Origin: Bacteroidales bacterium
GTDB taxonomy: Bacteria > Bacteroidota > Bacteroidia > Bacteroidales > F082
Direction of reading: 5' to 3'
Length of the DNA: 64,000 nucleotides
NCBI GenBank assembly: GCA_017537965.1
Contig: JAFYJV010000009.1
Coordinates: 1-64,000 of the forward strand
Shown here: piece by piece, positions 1 to 9,580 of the stretch
Layout: each line of letters begins with the position of its first letter
How positions within the stretch are numbered: the first letter of the stretch is position 1
The notes under the pieces: generated by a model
Told to the model about the DNA's origin: nothing
What the model saw: only the letters and a program-made list of their open reading frames with translations
The model's database searches: none
Translations under genes and position numbers: made by a program

Positions 1-53
1 ATATGCCTCCAGTAGGTTTATTCCACATTCCGCATTCTTAATTCCGAATTAAA

Positions 54-1181
54 TCAGGCGTTCAGCATCACAGGCATCAACAGCATGAGGATGTCCTCTC
101 CCTCTTTCTGGTTGTCAACCGGGACAAGGATGCCGGCACGATTCGGAGCCGACATCTCCAGTTTCACTTCCTCCGTGTCAAGGTTGTTGAGCATCTCCTG
201 GAAGAAACGGGAATTGAAGCCAATCTCTATGTCATCGCCTGAATAACTGCACGACAGACGCTCCTTGGCCTCGTTATAAAAGTCGATGTCCTCGGCAGTC
301 AGCAAGATCTCTTGACCCGTGATCTTGAAACGCACCTGATGGGTGGCCTTGCTGGAGAACACAGCCACACGACGAATGGCCGACAGGAACGACTGACGAT
401 CGATAACCAACTGGTTGGGGTTGTTGGCAGGAATGACCGCCTCGTAGTTCGGATAATGGCCTTCGATGAGACGGCAGACCAGTTTATAGTCGCCGAATAC
501 AAAGGAGGCGTTGGTTCTGTTGAATTCCACCTTGACCGGTTCGTCGGCCATCGTGCCAAGGATGTTTTTCAACTGGTTGATAGGCTTCTTGGGCATAATG
601 AACGAAGCCATCACTTCCGACTTCACGTCCATCCTTCTGTAACGCACCAGCTTATGGGCATCGGTGGCGACAAAGGTAAGGTAGTTTTCCTTCATCTCAA
701 GCAGCACGCCCGACATGATCGGACGGATCTCATCATTGCCAGTGGCAAACACGGTCTTCTCGAAGCCGTTGGCCAATACGTCGGCAGGGATCTCCCACGT
801 CGAAGTGTCGTCCATCACCGGAATCTGCGGGAACTCGTCACTCTTGTGGCCCGACAACTTGTACTGGCCGTCGCCAGCCCTCAGCACCACTGCCAACGTG
901 TCTTCAGCAACACTGACAGTCACCGGTACATCGGGGAAGTTCTTCATGATGTCAAGCAAGAGACGAGCGGGGATGGTAACCTCGCCGGAGCCTTCCACCA
1001 TGTCGGGCTGCAAAGCCACCGTCATCGTAGTCTCAAGATCCGACGCAGTGATCTTCAATCCTGTATCCCCCAACTGAAACAGGAAATCATCCAAAATGGG
1101 CAATGTGTTGTTCGAGCCAATGACACCACTCATGGCTTGAAGGCTCTTCAACAACTTTAAGCTTGATACGATAAATTTCAT
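54..1181 (-). CDS. dnaN: DNA polymerase III beta subunit (sliding clamp)
   Basis: The 375-residue product is the ring-shaped clamp that tethers DNA polymerase III to DNA and serves as a docking platform for repair proteins. The length is that of the family (about 370), and the whole chain reads as three successive clamp folds of about 120 residues. It ends in the hydrophobic LMPV segment typical of the clamp C-terminus. The start codon is the first ATG of the frame and the stop is TGA. The gene upstream on the same strand ends 116 bp away, and a -7-like box lies in that gap, so dnaN may have its own promoter. No dnaA or origin is visible in the window. Identification is firm. Confidence 0.97.
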   Translation of the reverse strand: MKFIVSSLKLLKSLQAMSGVIGSNNTLPILDDFLFQLGDTGLKITASDLETTMTVALQPDMVEGSGEVTIPARLLLDIMKNFPDVPVTVSVAEDTLAVVLRAGDGQYKLSGHKSDEFPQIPVMDDTSTWEIPADVLANGFEKTVFATGNDEIRPIMSGVLLEMKENYLTFVATDAHKLVRYRRMDVKSEVMASFIMPKKPINQLKNILGTMADEPVKVEFNRTNASFVFGDYKLVCRLIEGHYPNYEAVIPANNPNQLVIDRQSFLSAIRRVAVFSSKATHQVRFKITGQEILLTAEDIDFYNEAKERLSCSYSGDDIEIGFNSRFFQEMLNNLDTEEVKLEMSAPNRAGILVPVDNQKEGEDILMLLMPVMLNA

Positions 1182-1231
1182 TTGTCTTGTATTTAATTAT
1201 TATTACTCTACTTATCCACTCATGGAACTTA

Positions 1232-1239
1232 CAAAAATA
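1232..1239 (-). promoter_or_regulatory. Possible -7 box of dnaN
   Basis: CAAAAATA on the plus strand reads TATTTTTG on the minus strand, which fits the Bacteroidota -7 consensus TAnnTTTG. It lies about 50 bp upstream of the dnaN start. No clear -33 box sits at 19-21 bp, and the region is A-rich, so this is tentative. Confidence 0.4.
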
Positions 1240-1297
1240 CAAAAAAATTCAATTCCACAGCATTTTTTAACAATCTTTCAAATTCCCCTTTCATTTT

Positions 1298-4200
1298 TTA
1301 TCTCAAGCCAGCACGCTTCAAACGCGACAGGAATCCGGTAATCGCCTCGTATGGCGTCACCACATACTCGAAATAATAGTTCCCCGACTTCACGGAACGC
1401 ATCTTTTCCTTCATGTCCGAGAGTTGCGAGTTGACCGTTCCCCAAGTGGCATGGATTTGCAACTGCCCATCACCGCAATTATAGCTGATATAGGTCATAA
1501 ACAGATCATGCTCAAAGAAATAGGTGATGACGCCCAAACGCCTGTCAAAAACAACATAACCGTCCACATAGCGGTTTACCACATTCGTTCCGAAACTGCC
1601 TATGCCAATCTTGCCTTGTGACACGAATGCCCTCAACACTGGATTCCACACCAAATGCAAGTTCGGAATAACAATCATCCGATCATAGAAACTGTTCGCC
1701 TCGATCTCAGGATAGCCGTTCAGCTCAATCTCTTGTCGCAACAAGGCAGCCGCTTCTTCTCCTTGCTCCATCCGCAGATAATCCACATAGCCGGTTTTTG
1801 TCAAGTCCACCGCCTCCCCTTCCACGGCAGCATAGATCTCCGCCATGTCCTTCAAAAGCTGTTCGTTGAAAATCGGCACTTGGAAGACATTGAGCACATC
1901 CATCACCAAACTGTCATTCGGAAAACCCGTGTAATCGCCATAGCATGTCATCTTGGTCAGACCTTCGTCGAAACCAAGGTTGGTGGCACCATGCCCCTTG
2001 ACGACACAACGGTCCGATAGCGACAACCTGTAATCAGTTCTTTGACTGTCTTTTATCACATAACGGGAACTATCCACCTCGTAACTGAGATCGCCACTCT
2101 GCATCAGCACCATGACTGTCTCTGAGTTCATGGGTTTCAAGAAGTTGGCACGATAGCCTCCACCACTGCCAAACTCATAGCACAAACCGTTGAACAAGCC
2201 GGGACGCACCTTGCGGATCTTGTCCATGTCGATGGGAATGCTCACCCTTTCTGGATCGATCTCCGCCGTCGAAACAAACCACACCGTATCCCCCAGGCAC
2301 GACTGTGTCAATCGGAACGATCCTTCATATCGGTCATGGGGAGATGAAGCCGTCGAGACCACCTTTCCTTGGAAACCGAAATAAGGACTCAACAGGAACT
2401 CAAGGGAATCGGCCACCACGGCATGACCAACGGTGACGCCGTCCACCGGCTCTATCTTATCAAAATAGACTGGCGTGGCAACACCTTCCATGTCCAGATA
2501 GTCCTTGGTGCCTTCCGCCAGATAACGGTTGCGACTGAATATCGTAACCGAGGCGTCTTTATACAGATGCTGACGGTTCAGAGTGTCGGCCAAGACCGAG
2601 GCATGTTCCAAGGGAGTGATCTCTGCGTTGCGCATGATGTCGAGGTTGGCATCCGAAGGGAACAAAGCGGCATCAGCCACACGGATAATCTTGACATCGT
2701 GAGCGTGGATGACATAGTCGTTCATGTTGTAGTCGGCATTCGAGCAGAAAAACTCCAGCGAGTCGTGTTCGGGCAACATGGAGACGAATTTAGAGGCGGC
2801 ATTGTGGATCGACAACAACTCGTCATGCGTGGTAGCTGCGGCATAATCAGCAAACGAAGATGACGGACTGAAAAGATGGATGGTGTTTGCGTCCATGTCC
2901 CACTCAGCCTCTTGAAGAGAACAGTAGAACTTGTTCAAGGGAAAGTCCAGATTGCTCTTCATGTCCAAATACTGATACTGCACCTTCTTCGATGCCAAGT
3001 TAACCAAGGAACGATAGTTCTCCGCCAAAAAAGCCTTGGTGCTTCCGTCTTCGTCATACAATACAAAGTCAGACGAGTCGGCAACGAATGAATGGGATTC
3101 AAAGTCGAAATAATTCGAATTGAAACGGGTCAGTCCGAAAGTCAACTCACCGTCACCGTGGTAGCCCTGGTTTGAGAGCATGGTGACACCACGGAAATAG
3201 GTGCTGTCGAACATGCAGATCGGCTCTACCTTGGTAGTCGTATAAAGCAACTGGTCTGAAAGGTCCCATTTCAATTCCAACGGGCCACAACTTGCCTTGG
3301 GGAAAGGCACCTCACCACTGCGCTCACGCATGGCAAACTGTTGCACATCGGCGGTAACGGAATCCAGATACAAATCAAAGCGCGGCGCCGTATAATCAGC
3401 CGTTTCAACATTCAACACGCCTTGTCCAAAGAAACCCTCGTTGGAAAGGAATACTTCCTGGTGGAAGTTGCCTTGACCACCATACATGGGATAGCTGTCG
3501 CTCTTCCCGTTGCCAATGGTATGCTTGAAACCCAACGAGTGGTCGTCCATCACCACCAGTGGCTCGGTGATGTCCGGGAAGATGCCTCCCGAAACGAGAT
3601 GTCCTTTGAATGAGATGTCCTCGCTGTTCAGATTGTCTAGGCTGTTCACAGAGAAGGGCTCCAGACAATAATAGAACTTGTCTGCCAAAAACTCGTCCGT
3701 CACCGAATCCAAAGGGAGTTTCAGGTCGAAGACGCCACCGTTGATGTCCCTATAGAACTTATAGGAGTGTCCCGGGCAATGGAATCTCGGATAGTCAGGC
3801 GTTTGCCTCACACTCGATTTATTATCCTTCTCATCGATCTCCAGGGTGCCTTTCAGCCGTTCCAGCGTACCCTCCACGGGATATACCTTCCCATCGAAAC
3901 GGGCATAGAAACGCAACGAGTCCACCTTTTTCATCTCGATGGAAAACGTGCTGTAATCAAACAGACAATCCTTGGTGAAGAACTCGTACATACCAGCCAT
4001 GATGCAACCCGAGAAGTTGAAATTTCTGTTTTTCTTCAGCACCACCCTGGCGTCGTCAGGAAGGATAACCACATGTTTGAAGTCGCTCAAGGTTATGGAC
4101 GGAATCTCTGAACCCGTCTGGTCGTCCCAAATGCCAAACACCATCATATCGTTGGTATTCAGCACTAAACGGATGTTCGGCTGCCGGTTGGTGGCCCTAG

Positions 4201-5815
4201 TCTGGAATCTGATGACATCGAAATCGAATTCTTGGTGATCAGAGGCAAGCACGTCGAAGAAACGGTCAAGAACCGTTACCGTCTGAGTATCCTTATCGTA
4301 TTCAAGATAGCCTTCCGACTGAAGGTTCAGTATCAGCGAGGTCACCTGCGACAACGGATACTTCAGATAACCCACCAAATCGTTGATGTTGAAACGATGA
4401 AACTCATCGCCATACAGCTGCAGAAACTTGTTGATATGCTCCATGGGATGCTTCTTATCCAGGGCTTGGATCTTCAGATAATCCGACTTCCTGAAATAAT
4501 TCACCGAGGAGATGACGCCCTCGCTCACACCGCTGGTGCCCTCCAAACGGCGAAAGTCCATCAAATCAGTATTCCTGTCCCAGTAGATGGCTTCAAGAAA
4601 GATGTCAAATGCATGATATGTATCGTGATATGGGCCAGCACCCACGCCATTGTCCCTGCGGTAAAGCAGCACCTTGTCTTTCTGCATGTCATAGCGGAAG
4701 CCCAAGTCGTTATGGTAGATGGAATCAATGGAATGGGTGATCGAGTCATAGAGATAGATCCTGACAGCCGCCTCGTTTGAAACCAGGTTGTCATCTTTGA
4801 GAATAAACCTTTTGGCCAGCATCCTCAAGGTGATGCGTCTGTTATGCCGAAAAACAAGTTGAGCCTGGTTTTGTCCAGTGCCGAAGAAGCTCACCGACTG
4901 ACCCACCATACCGAATCCGCCAATGAAATCGATGTCATTCTCAAGATGGCCCGACTGCACGTTTTCGTCATGGGAGAGCGCCTTGGGAAACATGGTCTTC
5001 TCGTTGGGCGGTGAGTTGGTCACTCCATCCTCAAAAGAGCATTGGATGGCGTGAGCAAAATAATCCTTGTTGTAGAAGTCGATCGACTCGATGCGGTAGT
5101 TGGACGCTGCCAAATTGATCTGATAGTCGTGGACAATGCCATAGACCTTATCCTCAGGAATCCCAAACCGGCTCCAATCGACTCTTCCCCCCTTCCCCAA
5201 CCATTGGTTTTCTTCCATTAGGAAACGTCCTTGCGTGTTGTGGATGACAGACTGGTCCTTGGAGGTCTTCAAGATGAGGTCGCATTGGTTCACAGCGACA
5301 ATGAAAGCAGTATCGGTCGGAAAACTGAGTGAGGCATCTTGGACGATCCACTGGGTCACGCCTCGCTCATTGATGACATGATCAGCGAAAAGATCACGAC
5401 AACGTTTCAGGTAACCGTCCATCTTCATCGGACGGTTGCCATAATGAGTCGAAGTATAACTCAACCAACGACGAAGGTCGTCGCGCGACAGCCCACTTTG
5501 TGGCGCATGGAGAAGCGCTTCTGCGAAGGTAAAAAGGTTGTAGTAGGCACGGTTGCCACTTTTTGACAACATCGTCTCACACAATGGAATGACCATGCCC
5601 GCCTCATCAACGCCATAACGGTCGTTCCAGACTCCTTGAAGGTCCTGCATCATAACTTCGGCAGCTTTTTTGTCTTCTTTCGAAGTCGCAGAAGTCAGAT
5701 AAGCACGCAGTTCCTCGAAAAACTGCGTCTTGTCCGTGGAAAAACGGTTCCCTTGGGAATAGCCGTTGAAAGCCATTGCCAACAATGCGATCAGTAGGAT
5801 CAAGATTTTTTTCAT
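1298..5815 (-). CDS. Giant secreted/periplasmic protein of unknown function (1505 aa)
   Basis: I do not recognise this family. The first 20 residues (MKKILILLIALL, then a Gln after YS) form a signal peptide, so I chose the ATG at 5815 over one 18 bp upstream. The mature part has no membrane helix and no T9SS-type sorting domain at its end. Most of it is a long series of beta-rich segments in which phrases such as DSLRFYA, DSLEFFC and DSLEFLL recur, suggesting repeated strands or shelves. Near residues 470-530 there is a helical stretch that resembles a winged-helix repeat (NINDLVGYL, QVTSLILNL, EGYLEYD). The gene is followed by dnaN and preceded by prmA 33 bp away. A structural or surface-scaffold role is only a guess. 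Confidence 0.85.
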   Translation of the reverse strand: MKKILILLIALLAMAFNGYSQGNRFSTDKTQFFEELRAYLTSATSKEDKKAAEVMMQDLQGVWNDRYGVDEAGMVIPLCETMLSKSGNRAYYNLFTFAEALLHAPQSGLSRDDLRRWLSYTSTHYGNRPMKMDGYLKRCRDLFADHVINERGVTQWIVQDASLSFPTDTAFIVAVNQCDLILKTSKDQSVIHNTQGRFLMEENQWLGKGGRVDWSRFGIPEDKVYGIVHDYQINLAASNYRIESIDFYNKDYFAHAIQCSFEDGVTNSPPNEKTMFPKALSHDENVQSGHLENDIDFIGGFGMVGQSVSFFGTGQNQAQLVFRHNRRITLRMLAKRFILKDDNLVSNEAAVRIYLYDSITHSIDSIYHNDLGFRYDMQKDKVLLYRRDNGVGAGPYHDTYHAFDIFLEAIYWDRNTDLMDFRRLEGTSGVSEGVISSVNYFRKSDYLKIQALDKKHPMEHINKFLQLYGDEFHRFNINDLVGYLKYPLSQVTSLILNLQSEGYLEYDKDTQTVTVLDRFFDVLASDHQEFDFDVIRFQTRATNRQPNIRLVLNTNDMMVFGIWDDQTGSEIPSITLSDFKHVVILPDDARVVLKKNRNFNFSGCIMAGMYEFFTKDCLFDYSTFSIEMKKVDSLRFYARFDGKVYPVEGTLERLKGTLEIDEKDNKSSVRQTPDYPRFHCPGHSYKFYRDINGGVFDLKLPLDSVTDEFLADKFYYCLEPFSVNSLDNLNSEDISFKGHLVSGGIFPDITEPLVVMDDHSLGFKHTIGNGKSDSYPMYGGQGNFHQEVFLSNEGFFGQGVLNVETADYTAPRFDLYLDSVTADVQQFAMRERSGEVPFPKASCGPLELKWDLSDQLLYTTTKVEPICMFDSTYFRGVTMLSNQGYHGDGELTFGLTRFNSNYFDFESHSFVADSSDFVLYDEDGSTKAFLAENYRSLVNLASKKVQYQYLDMKSNLDFPLNKFYCSLQEAEWDMDANTIHLFSPSSSFADYAAATTHDELLSIHNAASKFVSMLPEHDSLEFFCSNADYNMNDYVIHAHDVKIIRVADAALFPSDANLDIMRNAEITPLEHASVLADTLNRQHLYKDASVTIFSRNRYLAEGTKDYLDMEGVATPVYFDKIEPVDGVTVGHAVVADSLEFLLSPYFGFQGKVVSTASSPHDRYEGSFRLTQSCLGDTVWFVSTAEIDPERVSIPIDMDKIRKVRPGLFNGLCYEFGSGGGYRANFLKPMNSETVMVLMQSGDLSYEVDSSRYVIKDSQRTDYRLSLSDRCVVKGHGATNLGFDEGLTKMTCYGDYTGFPNDSLVMDVLNVFQVPIFNEQLLKDMAEIYAAVEGEAVDLTKTGYVDYLRMEQGEEAAALLRQEIELNGYPEIEANSFYDRMIVIPNLHLVWNPVLRAFVSQGKIGIGSFGTNVVNRYVDGYVVFDRRLGVITYFFEHDLFMTYISYNCGDGQLQIHATWGTVNSQLSDMKEKMRSVKSGNYYFEYVVTPYEAITGFLSRLKRAGLR

Positions 5816-5848
5816 ATCGTCAAAAACAGGCACAACATGCCATGTTAG

Positions 5849-6679
5849 TTATTTTAAAAACTCAGCGGCCACCCAGTTGTTTCTAGCGAGATGTCTCGCA
5901 TAGCGAAGGCCGCATCGCGAAGCCTCCTCTTGGATGCTCCCAAGGTCCTCCGTGTAGAAGCCGCTGAAGAAGATGTGGGCTCCGGGACGCATGGCATCAA
6001 CATATAGGTGCATGTCGCGGAGCAGGATATTTCGATTGATGTTGGCCAAAACGATGTCAAAACTTCCGTCGCCGATTGCGCTGGCGTCGCCCAATACGAT
6101 CTGGATGTCGTCGATGCCATTGAGAGCAACGTTTGTGAAAGCGTTACGATAGGCCCATTCGTCGTTGTCGATGGCAACAGTTCGAGCTGCGCCCAGCTTT
6201 TTGGCGAGGATGGCAAGCACTGCGGTACCACTACCCATGTCGAGCACATCCTTCCCTTGAAAGTCGGTCTCCAGCATCATCGTGATGATCTGCGCCGTGG
6301 TCTCGTGGTTGGCGGTACCGAACGACATCTTAGGTTCAATGACAAGGTCGAACTCGTAACTCGGATCGGGAGTATGGAAAGGAGCCCTCACCCGACATCG
6401 CTCGTTGACGACCACTGGCTGATAGGAAGCCTCCCACACCTCGTTCCAATCCTTGTCAGGCATCTCCTCGACAGCAAGAAGGTGCAGGCCACTGAAGACA
6501 TCCATCAGCAACAGTTCCTCCACTGCAGCATCGTCACGCCGATCTTCGCTACAATAGGCCTTCAGGCCCAGGTCGTCGTCCATGAACGAGTCAAAGCCCA
6601 TCTCACCGAGCATCGTGATCAACATGTCATGCTGGATGTCCGACGTAGGCGTCGTAAAGGTGTATTCAAGCGTCTTCAT
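5849..6679 (-). CDS. prmA: Ribosomal protein L11 methyltransferase
   Basis: The enzyme methylates lysines and the N-terminus of ribosomal protein L11 with S-adenosylmethionine. The 276-residue protein has an N-terminal substrate-recognition domain (about 1-100) and a class I methyltransferase fold. The SAM-binding motif DMGSGTAVLA is at residues 147-156, an acidic ribose-binding residue follows at the end of the next strand (AIDND, 169-173), and the family motif NIN is at 213-215. Its start overlaps the tpiA stop by 4 bp (ATGA), so the two are translationally coupled. PrmA next to TpiA is an arrangement I have met in other Bacteroidota, though I cannot verify it here. Confidence 0.93.
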   Translation of the reverse strand: MKTLEYTFTTPTSDIQHDMLITMLGEMGFDSFMDDDLGLKAYCSEDRRDDAAVEELLLMDVFSGLHLLAVEEMPDKDWNEVWEASYQPVVVNERCRVRAPFHTPDPSYEFDLVIEPKMSFGTANHETTAQIITMMLETDFQGKDVLDMGSGTAVLAILAKKLGAARTVAIDNDEWAYRNAFTNVALNGIDDIQIVLGDASAIGDGSFDIVLANINRNILLRDMHLYVDAMRPGAHIFFSGFYTEDLGSIQEEASRCGLRYARHLARNNWVAAEFLK

Positions 6680-7458
6680 TCCTTATCCATGAGTTGGGAA
6701 GCCTGCAAACAGATAGAGACAAAGTCGTCCGCCTTGAGTGAAGCACCGCCTATCAAGCCACCGTCCACATCGGGTTGCGAGAATAGCTCCGTGGCGTTCT
6801 TGGCGTTGCAACTGCCTCCGTAAAGGATACGTATGTCGTTGGCAGCGGCTTCGTCATAATGCTCTTTCACCAACTGACGGATAAAGGCATGCATCTCCTG
6901 TGCCTGCTCAGGCGTAGCGGTCTTGCCAGTGCCGATGGCCCAGACGGGTTCGTATGCGATGATGGCGTCATAGATGGCATCGCCATCAAGATGGAACAAG
7001 CCTTTCTCCAATTGTTCCTTCACCACCTCGAAATGACGACCCGCCTCACGTTCTTCAAGCACCTCGCCCACACAATAGATGGGCGACATGTTATTCTCAA
7101 TCACGCGGCTGATCTTCTCGGCAAGGATCTCGTTGGTCTCACCGAAATACTTTCTCCGTTCGCTGTGACCGATGATGCAGTAATCCACGTCAAGCGACTT
7201 CAGCATTTTGGCCGACACCTCGCCTGTGTAAGCGCCTTTGTCGTAAGCGCTGCAGTTTTGCGCACCCACATTGAACTGCTGTTCCTCAAACTCCATGTCG
7301 GTAAGCATCTCCAGATAAGGGAACGGCGGGCACACGATCACCTCGCATTTCAGTTCTTCCTGTTCCTCCATACGGTCTAAAATGTCGTTGACCAGATCTT
7401 CGGCTTCTTCGAAAGCCATATTCATTTTCCAGTTTCCTGCTACGATTTTACTTCTCAT
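6676..7458 (-). CDS. tpiA: Triosephosphate isomerase
   Basis: This glycolytic enzyme interconverts dihydroxyacetone phosphate and glyceraldehyde 3-phosphate in the cytosol. At 260 residues it has the usual length. All catalytic residues are present: Lys11 in GNWKMN, His98 in GHSERR, and Glu170 in AYEPVWAIGTG, with the phosphate-binding loop YGGSCNAKN near the end. It precedes prmA with a 4-bp overlap. The esterase gene upstream on the same strand ends 62 bp away, and that gap holds only a poor -7 match, so tpiA may be read from further upstream. Confidence 0.97.
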   Translation of the reverse strand: MRSKIVAGNWKMNMAFEEAEDLVNDILDRMEEQEELKCEVIVCPPFPYLEMLTDMEFEEQQFNVGAQNCSAYDKGAYTGEVSAKMLKSLDVDYCIIGHSERRKYFGETNEILAEKISRVIENNMSPIYCVGEVLEEREAGRHFEVVKEQLEKGLFHLDGDAIYDAIIAYEPVWAIGTGKTATPEQAQEMHAFIRQLVKEHYDEAAANDIRILYGGSCNAKNATELFSQPDVDGGLIGGASLKADDFVSICLQASQLMDKE

Positions 7459-7520
7459 GGTATAAGATATTTATGGTTTATGCAAAATAAGGCATTTTCG
7501 GTGACATTCACAAATAAAAC

Positions 7521-8480
7521 TCATTTCACGCGAATCTTTCTGCCCGGCCACATTTTGGCGTTCTTCTTGAAATTGTTGAGCTCGCACAGGATGGAGACTG
7601 TCGTGTAGTTCTCCACTGCAATCGAAGCCAGGGTCTCCCCTTTCTTGACTACATAGTATTTTTTCCGCTCCCTGAGGGGAGGATACACCGCCTCCACGAT
7701 GTTCACGGTAAACTTATTGTCCATGTCTTCGTATGCAACCTCCAGCAAGTCGTTTGTCAGAGTGAAAGACCTGTTTACGGGACGATCCTTGTCCAACAAA
7801 GAATGGGAAAACAGCCATTCGTAGGTCTGTTTGAGATAGAACACGCGCGCCAAGCGGGAATGGTTCACGCCTTCGAGACGGTCGTAGATCAGCCGGGTCG
7901 TGTCGCCACAGGTTCGGATAGCCTCGACCACCCGGTCGGAACAGGCCACCGGCACCAACTCGTCGGCAGTTCCGTGGACGACCCAAAGCGGCAAGGTAGT
8001 CAAGCCACACAGCGAATCTGTCTTTCCCGATGCTCCGCCGCACATCGCCATGGCAGCCGCCACCTTATCGGGATATTTCGTAGCAACATCCAAGGCGCCA
8101 TAGCCACCCATGCTCATGCCCAACACATAGAATCGGTTGCTATCCACCTTGTAATGGTCGTCCAGCCAGTCGTACAACGCCATCACCCGATCTGGCTCCC
8201 AAGCGCTCTGTGCCTGTGGCGCAGCCACAATGGCATCAATGGCACGTCCTTTCATCAAGGCATGAATGCAGCCGTAACGCAAGACCATCTCCAAGGAATC
8301 GCCGCTCAAGCTCTTTCCGTGCAAAAACATGACAAGAGGCAACTGCTCCGCCTTTTCATACTTGTCGGGAAGATAAAGCCAGAAATCATAGCCGTCCTCA
8401 ACGAAGTCGCGACAGGCCATCAGCTGTGCCGACGAGCTCAGAGGCAGAAACAGAAGCAACAGAAAAAGCAGTTTTCTCAC
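7521..8480 (-). CDS. Secreted alpha/beta-hydrolase (esterase-like) with C-terminal LysM domain
   Basis: A signal peptide (residues 1-19, ending SSSAQ) leads into a feruloyl-esterase or PHB-depolymerase-like alpha/beta-hydrolase. The nucleophile is Ser123 in GMSMGG, the acid is probably Asp173 in HGTADELVP and the base His207 in GVNHSR; an oxyanion HG motif is at 54-55. Residues 275-318 form a LysM module (VVKKGETLASIA to PGRKIRVK), which binds peptidoglycan-type glycans. The enzyme is therefore probably held at the cell wall. The substrate is unknown. It lies between tpiA and an OppB-like permease, 31 bp from the permease stop. Confidence 0.88.
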   Translation of the reverse strand: MRKLLFLLLLFLPLSSSAQLMACRDFVEDGYDFWLYLPDKYEKAEQLPLVMFLHGKSLSGDSLEMVLRYGCIHALMKGRAIDAIVAAPQAQSAWEPDRVMALYDWLDDHYKVDSNRFYVLGMSMGGYGALDVATKYPDKVAAAMAMCGGASGKTDSLCGLTTLPLWVVHGTADELVPVACSDRVVEAIRTCGDTTRLIYDRLEGVNHSRLARVFYLKQTYEWLFSHSLLDKDRPVNRSFTLTNDLLEVAYEDMDNKFTVNIVEAVYPPLRERKKYYVVKKGETLASIAVENYTTVSILCELNNFKKNAKMWPGRKIRVK

Positions 8481-8511
8481 GGCTTGACTCTTTTATCTAT
8501 TTGGTTTTCTT

Positions 8512-9579
8512 CTAACTAATCCTTACTCTCGGGTCGATGATGCCATAGAGGATATCGACGATCAAGTTGACGATGATCAACATAACGGCGATCAGCAACA
8601 CGGCTCCCATAATCACGGGAAAGTCGTATTTTTCGAGCGCATCCACCACCACTACGCCAATGCCTTTCCAGTCGAAGACATATTCCACAAAAACGGCACC
8701 AGCCAGCAGCGAGGCGAACCATCCTGAGATGGCCGTCACCACTGGGTTCAAGGCGTTGCGCAAGGCATGGACGCAGATGACCCTCCACGGCCTCAGCCCC
8801 TTGGCTTTGGCAGTCCGGACATAATCCATCGACATGGCCTCAAGCAACGAGGTGCGTGTCAGTTCCACCACCACAGCCAACGGCCTCATGCCCAAGGTCA
8901 GGGCCGGCAGGACGAGGTTGGATAGGGAGAGGTATTCCCCCCTTCCGTATTCATCCACCGTGTAGAGGCTTCCTGTCATGCTCAGCCCCGTCACATCCTC
9001 CAAGATAAAGCCAAAGATCCATGCCATGAGGATGGCGGCAAAAAACGAGGGCAGCGACATGCCTATGGTGGTAATGAACAAGGTGAGTTTGTTCAGGAAA
9101 TTCGTGTTCAACACAGCCGTCAAGATGCCGATCACCAGCCCCAAGATGAAAGCGATGGAGATGGACACCGCCGCCAACAATAAAGTATTGGGAAACGCCT
9201 CTCCCAAGATGCTCGACACCTTGCGCTTGCTCTGATAGGACATGCGCAAATATGGTGCTTTCAGGACCACGGCCGTCGCACCCAAAGTGGCTATTTTCGA
9301 ATAGGGAGCCACTTTTGCAAGTTTCTCCTCTCCATTTGAAATATCATAGAACGAAATCGGCACCAAGTCGTTGAGATAATCCACATACTGTTTTCCAAGA
9401 CTCTGGTTCAGTCCCAACTCCTCACGGATGGCATCCACCGACTCCTTATCGGCACGCTGTCCGAGCATCATCTGTGCTGGATCGCCTGGAAGGATGTTGA
9501 ACAGGAAAAAGACCAGTGTCGCGACACCCCAAAGCACCGCAAGTCCGTAAAGCAATTTCCTGATGATATATGATCCCAT
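8512..9579 (-). CDS. Dipeptide/oligopeptide-type ABC transporter permease (DppB/OppB family)
   Basis: The 355-residue inner-membrane protein has the N-terminal helix and FNILPGDP motif of OppB/DppB permeases, about six membrane segments, and the cytoplasmic EAA loop (DYVRTAKAKGL) that contacts the ATPase. I place the start at the ATG at 9579 (MGSYIIRKLL), one base past the stop of the preceding gene; an in-frame start 54 bp upstream would lie inside that gene. The stop is TAG. No partner permease, ATPase or binding protein is present in the window, which is unusual for this family. Confidence 0.9.
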   Translation of the reverse strand: MGSYIIRKLLYGLAVLWGVATLVFFLFNILPGDPAQMMLGQRADKESVDAIREELGLNQSLGKQYVDYLNDLVPISFYDISNGEEKLAKVAPYSKIATLGATAVVLKAPYLRMSYQSKRKVSSILGEAFPNTLLLAAVSISIAFILGLVIGILTAVLNTNFLNKLTLFITTIGMSLPSFFAAILMAWIFGFILEDVTGLSMTGSLYTVDEYGRGEYLSLSNLVLPALTLGMRPLAVVVELTRTSLLEAMSMDYVRTAKAKGLRPWRVICVHALRNALNPVVTAISGWFASLLAGAVFVEYVFDWKGIGVVVVDALEKYDFPVIMGAVLLIAVMLIIVNLIVDILYGIIDPRVRIS

Positions 9580-9580
9580 A

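Noticed and set aside
312-1160. Long plus-strand frame opposite dnaN
   Set aside because: It is fully antisense to a certain dnaN gene and its translation has no recognisable motif.
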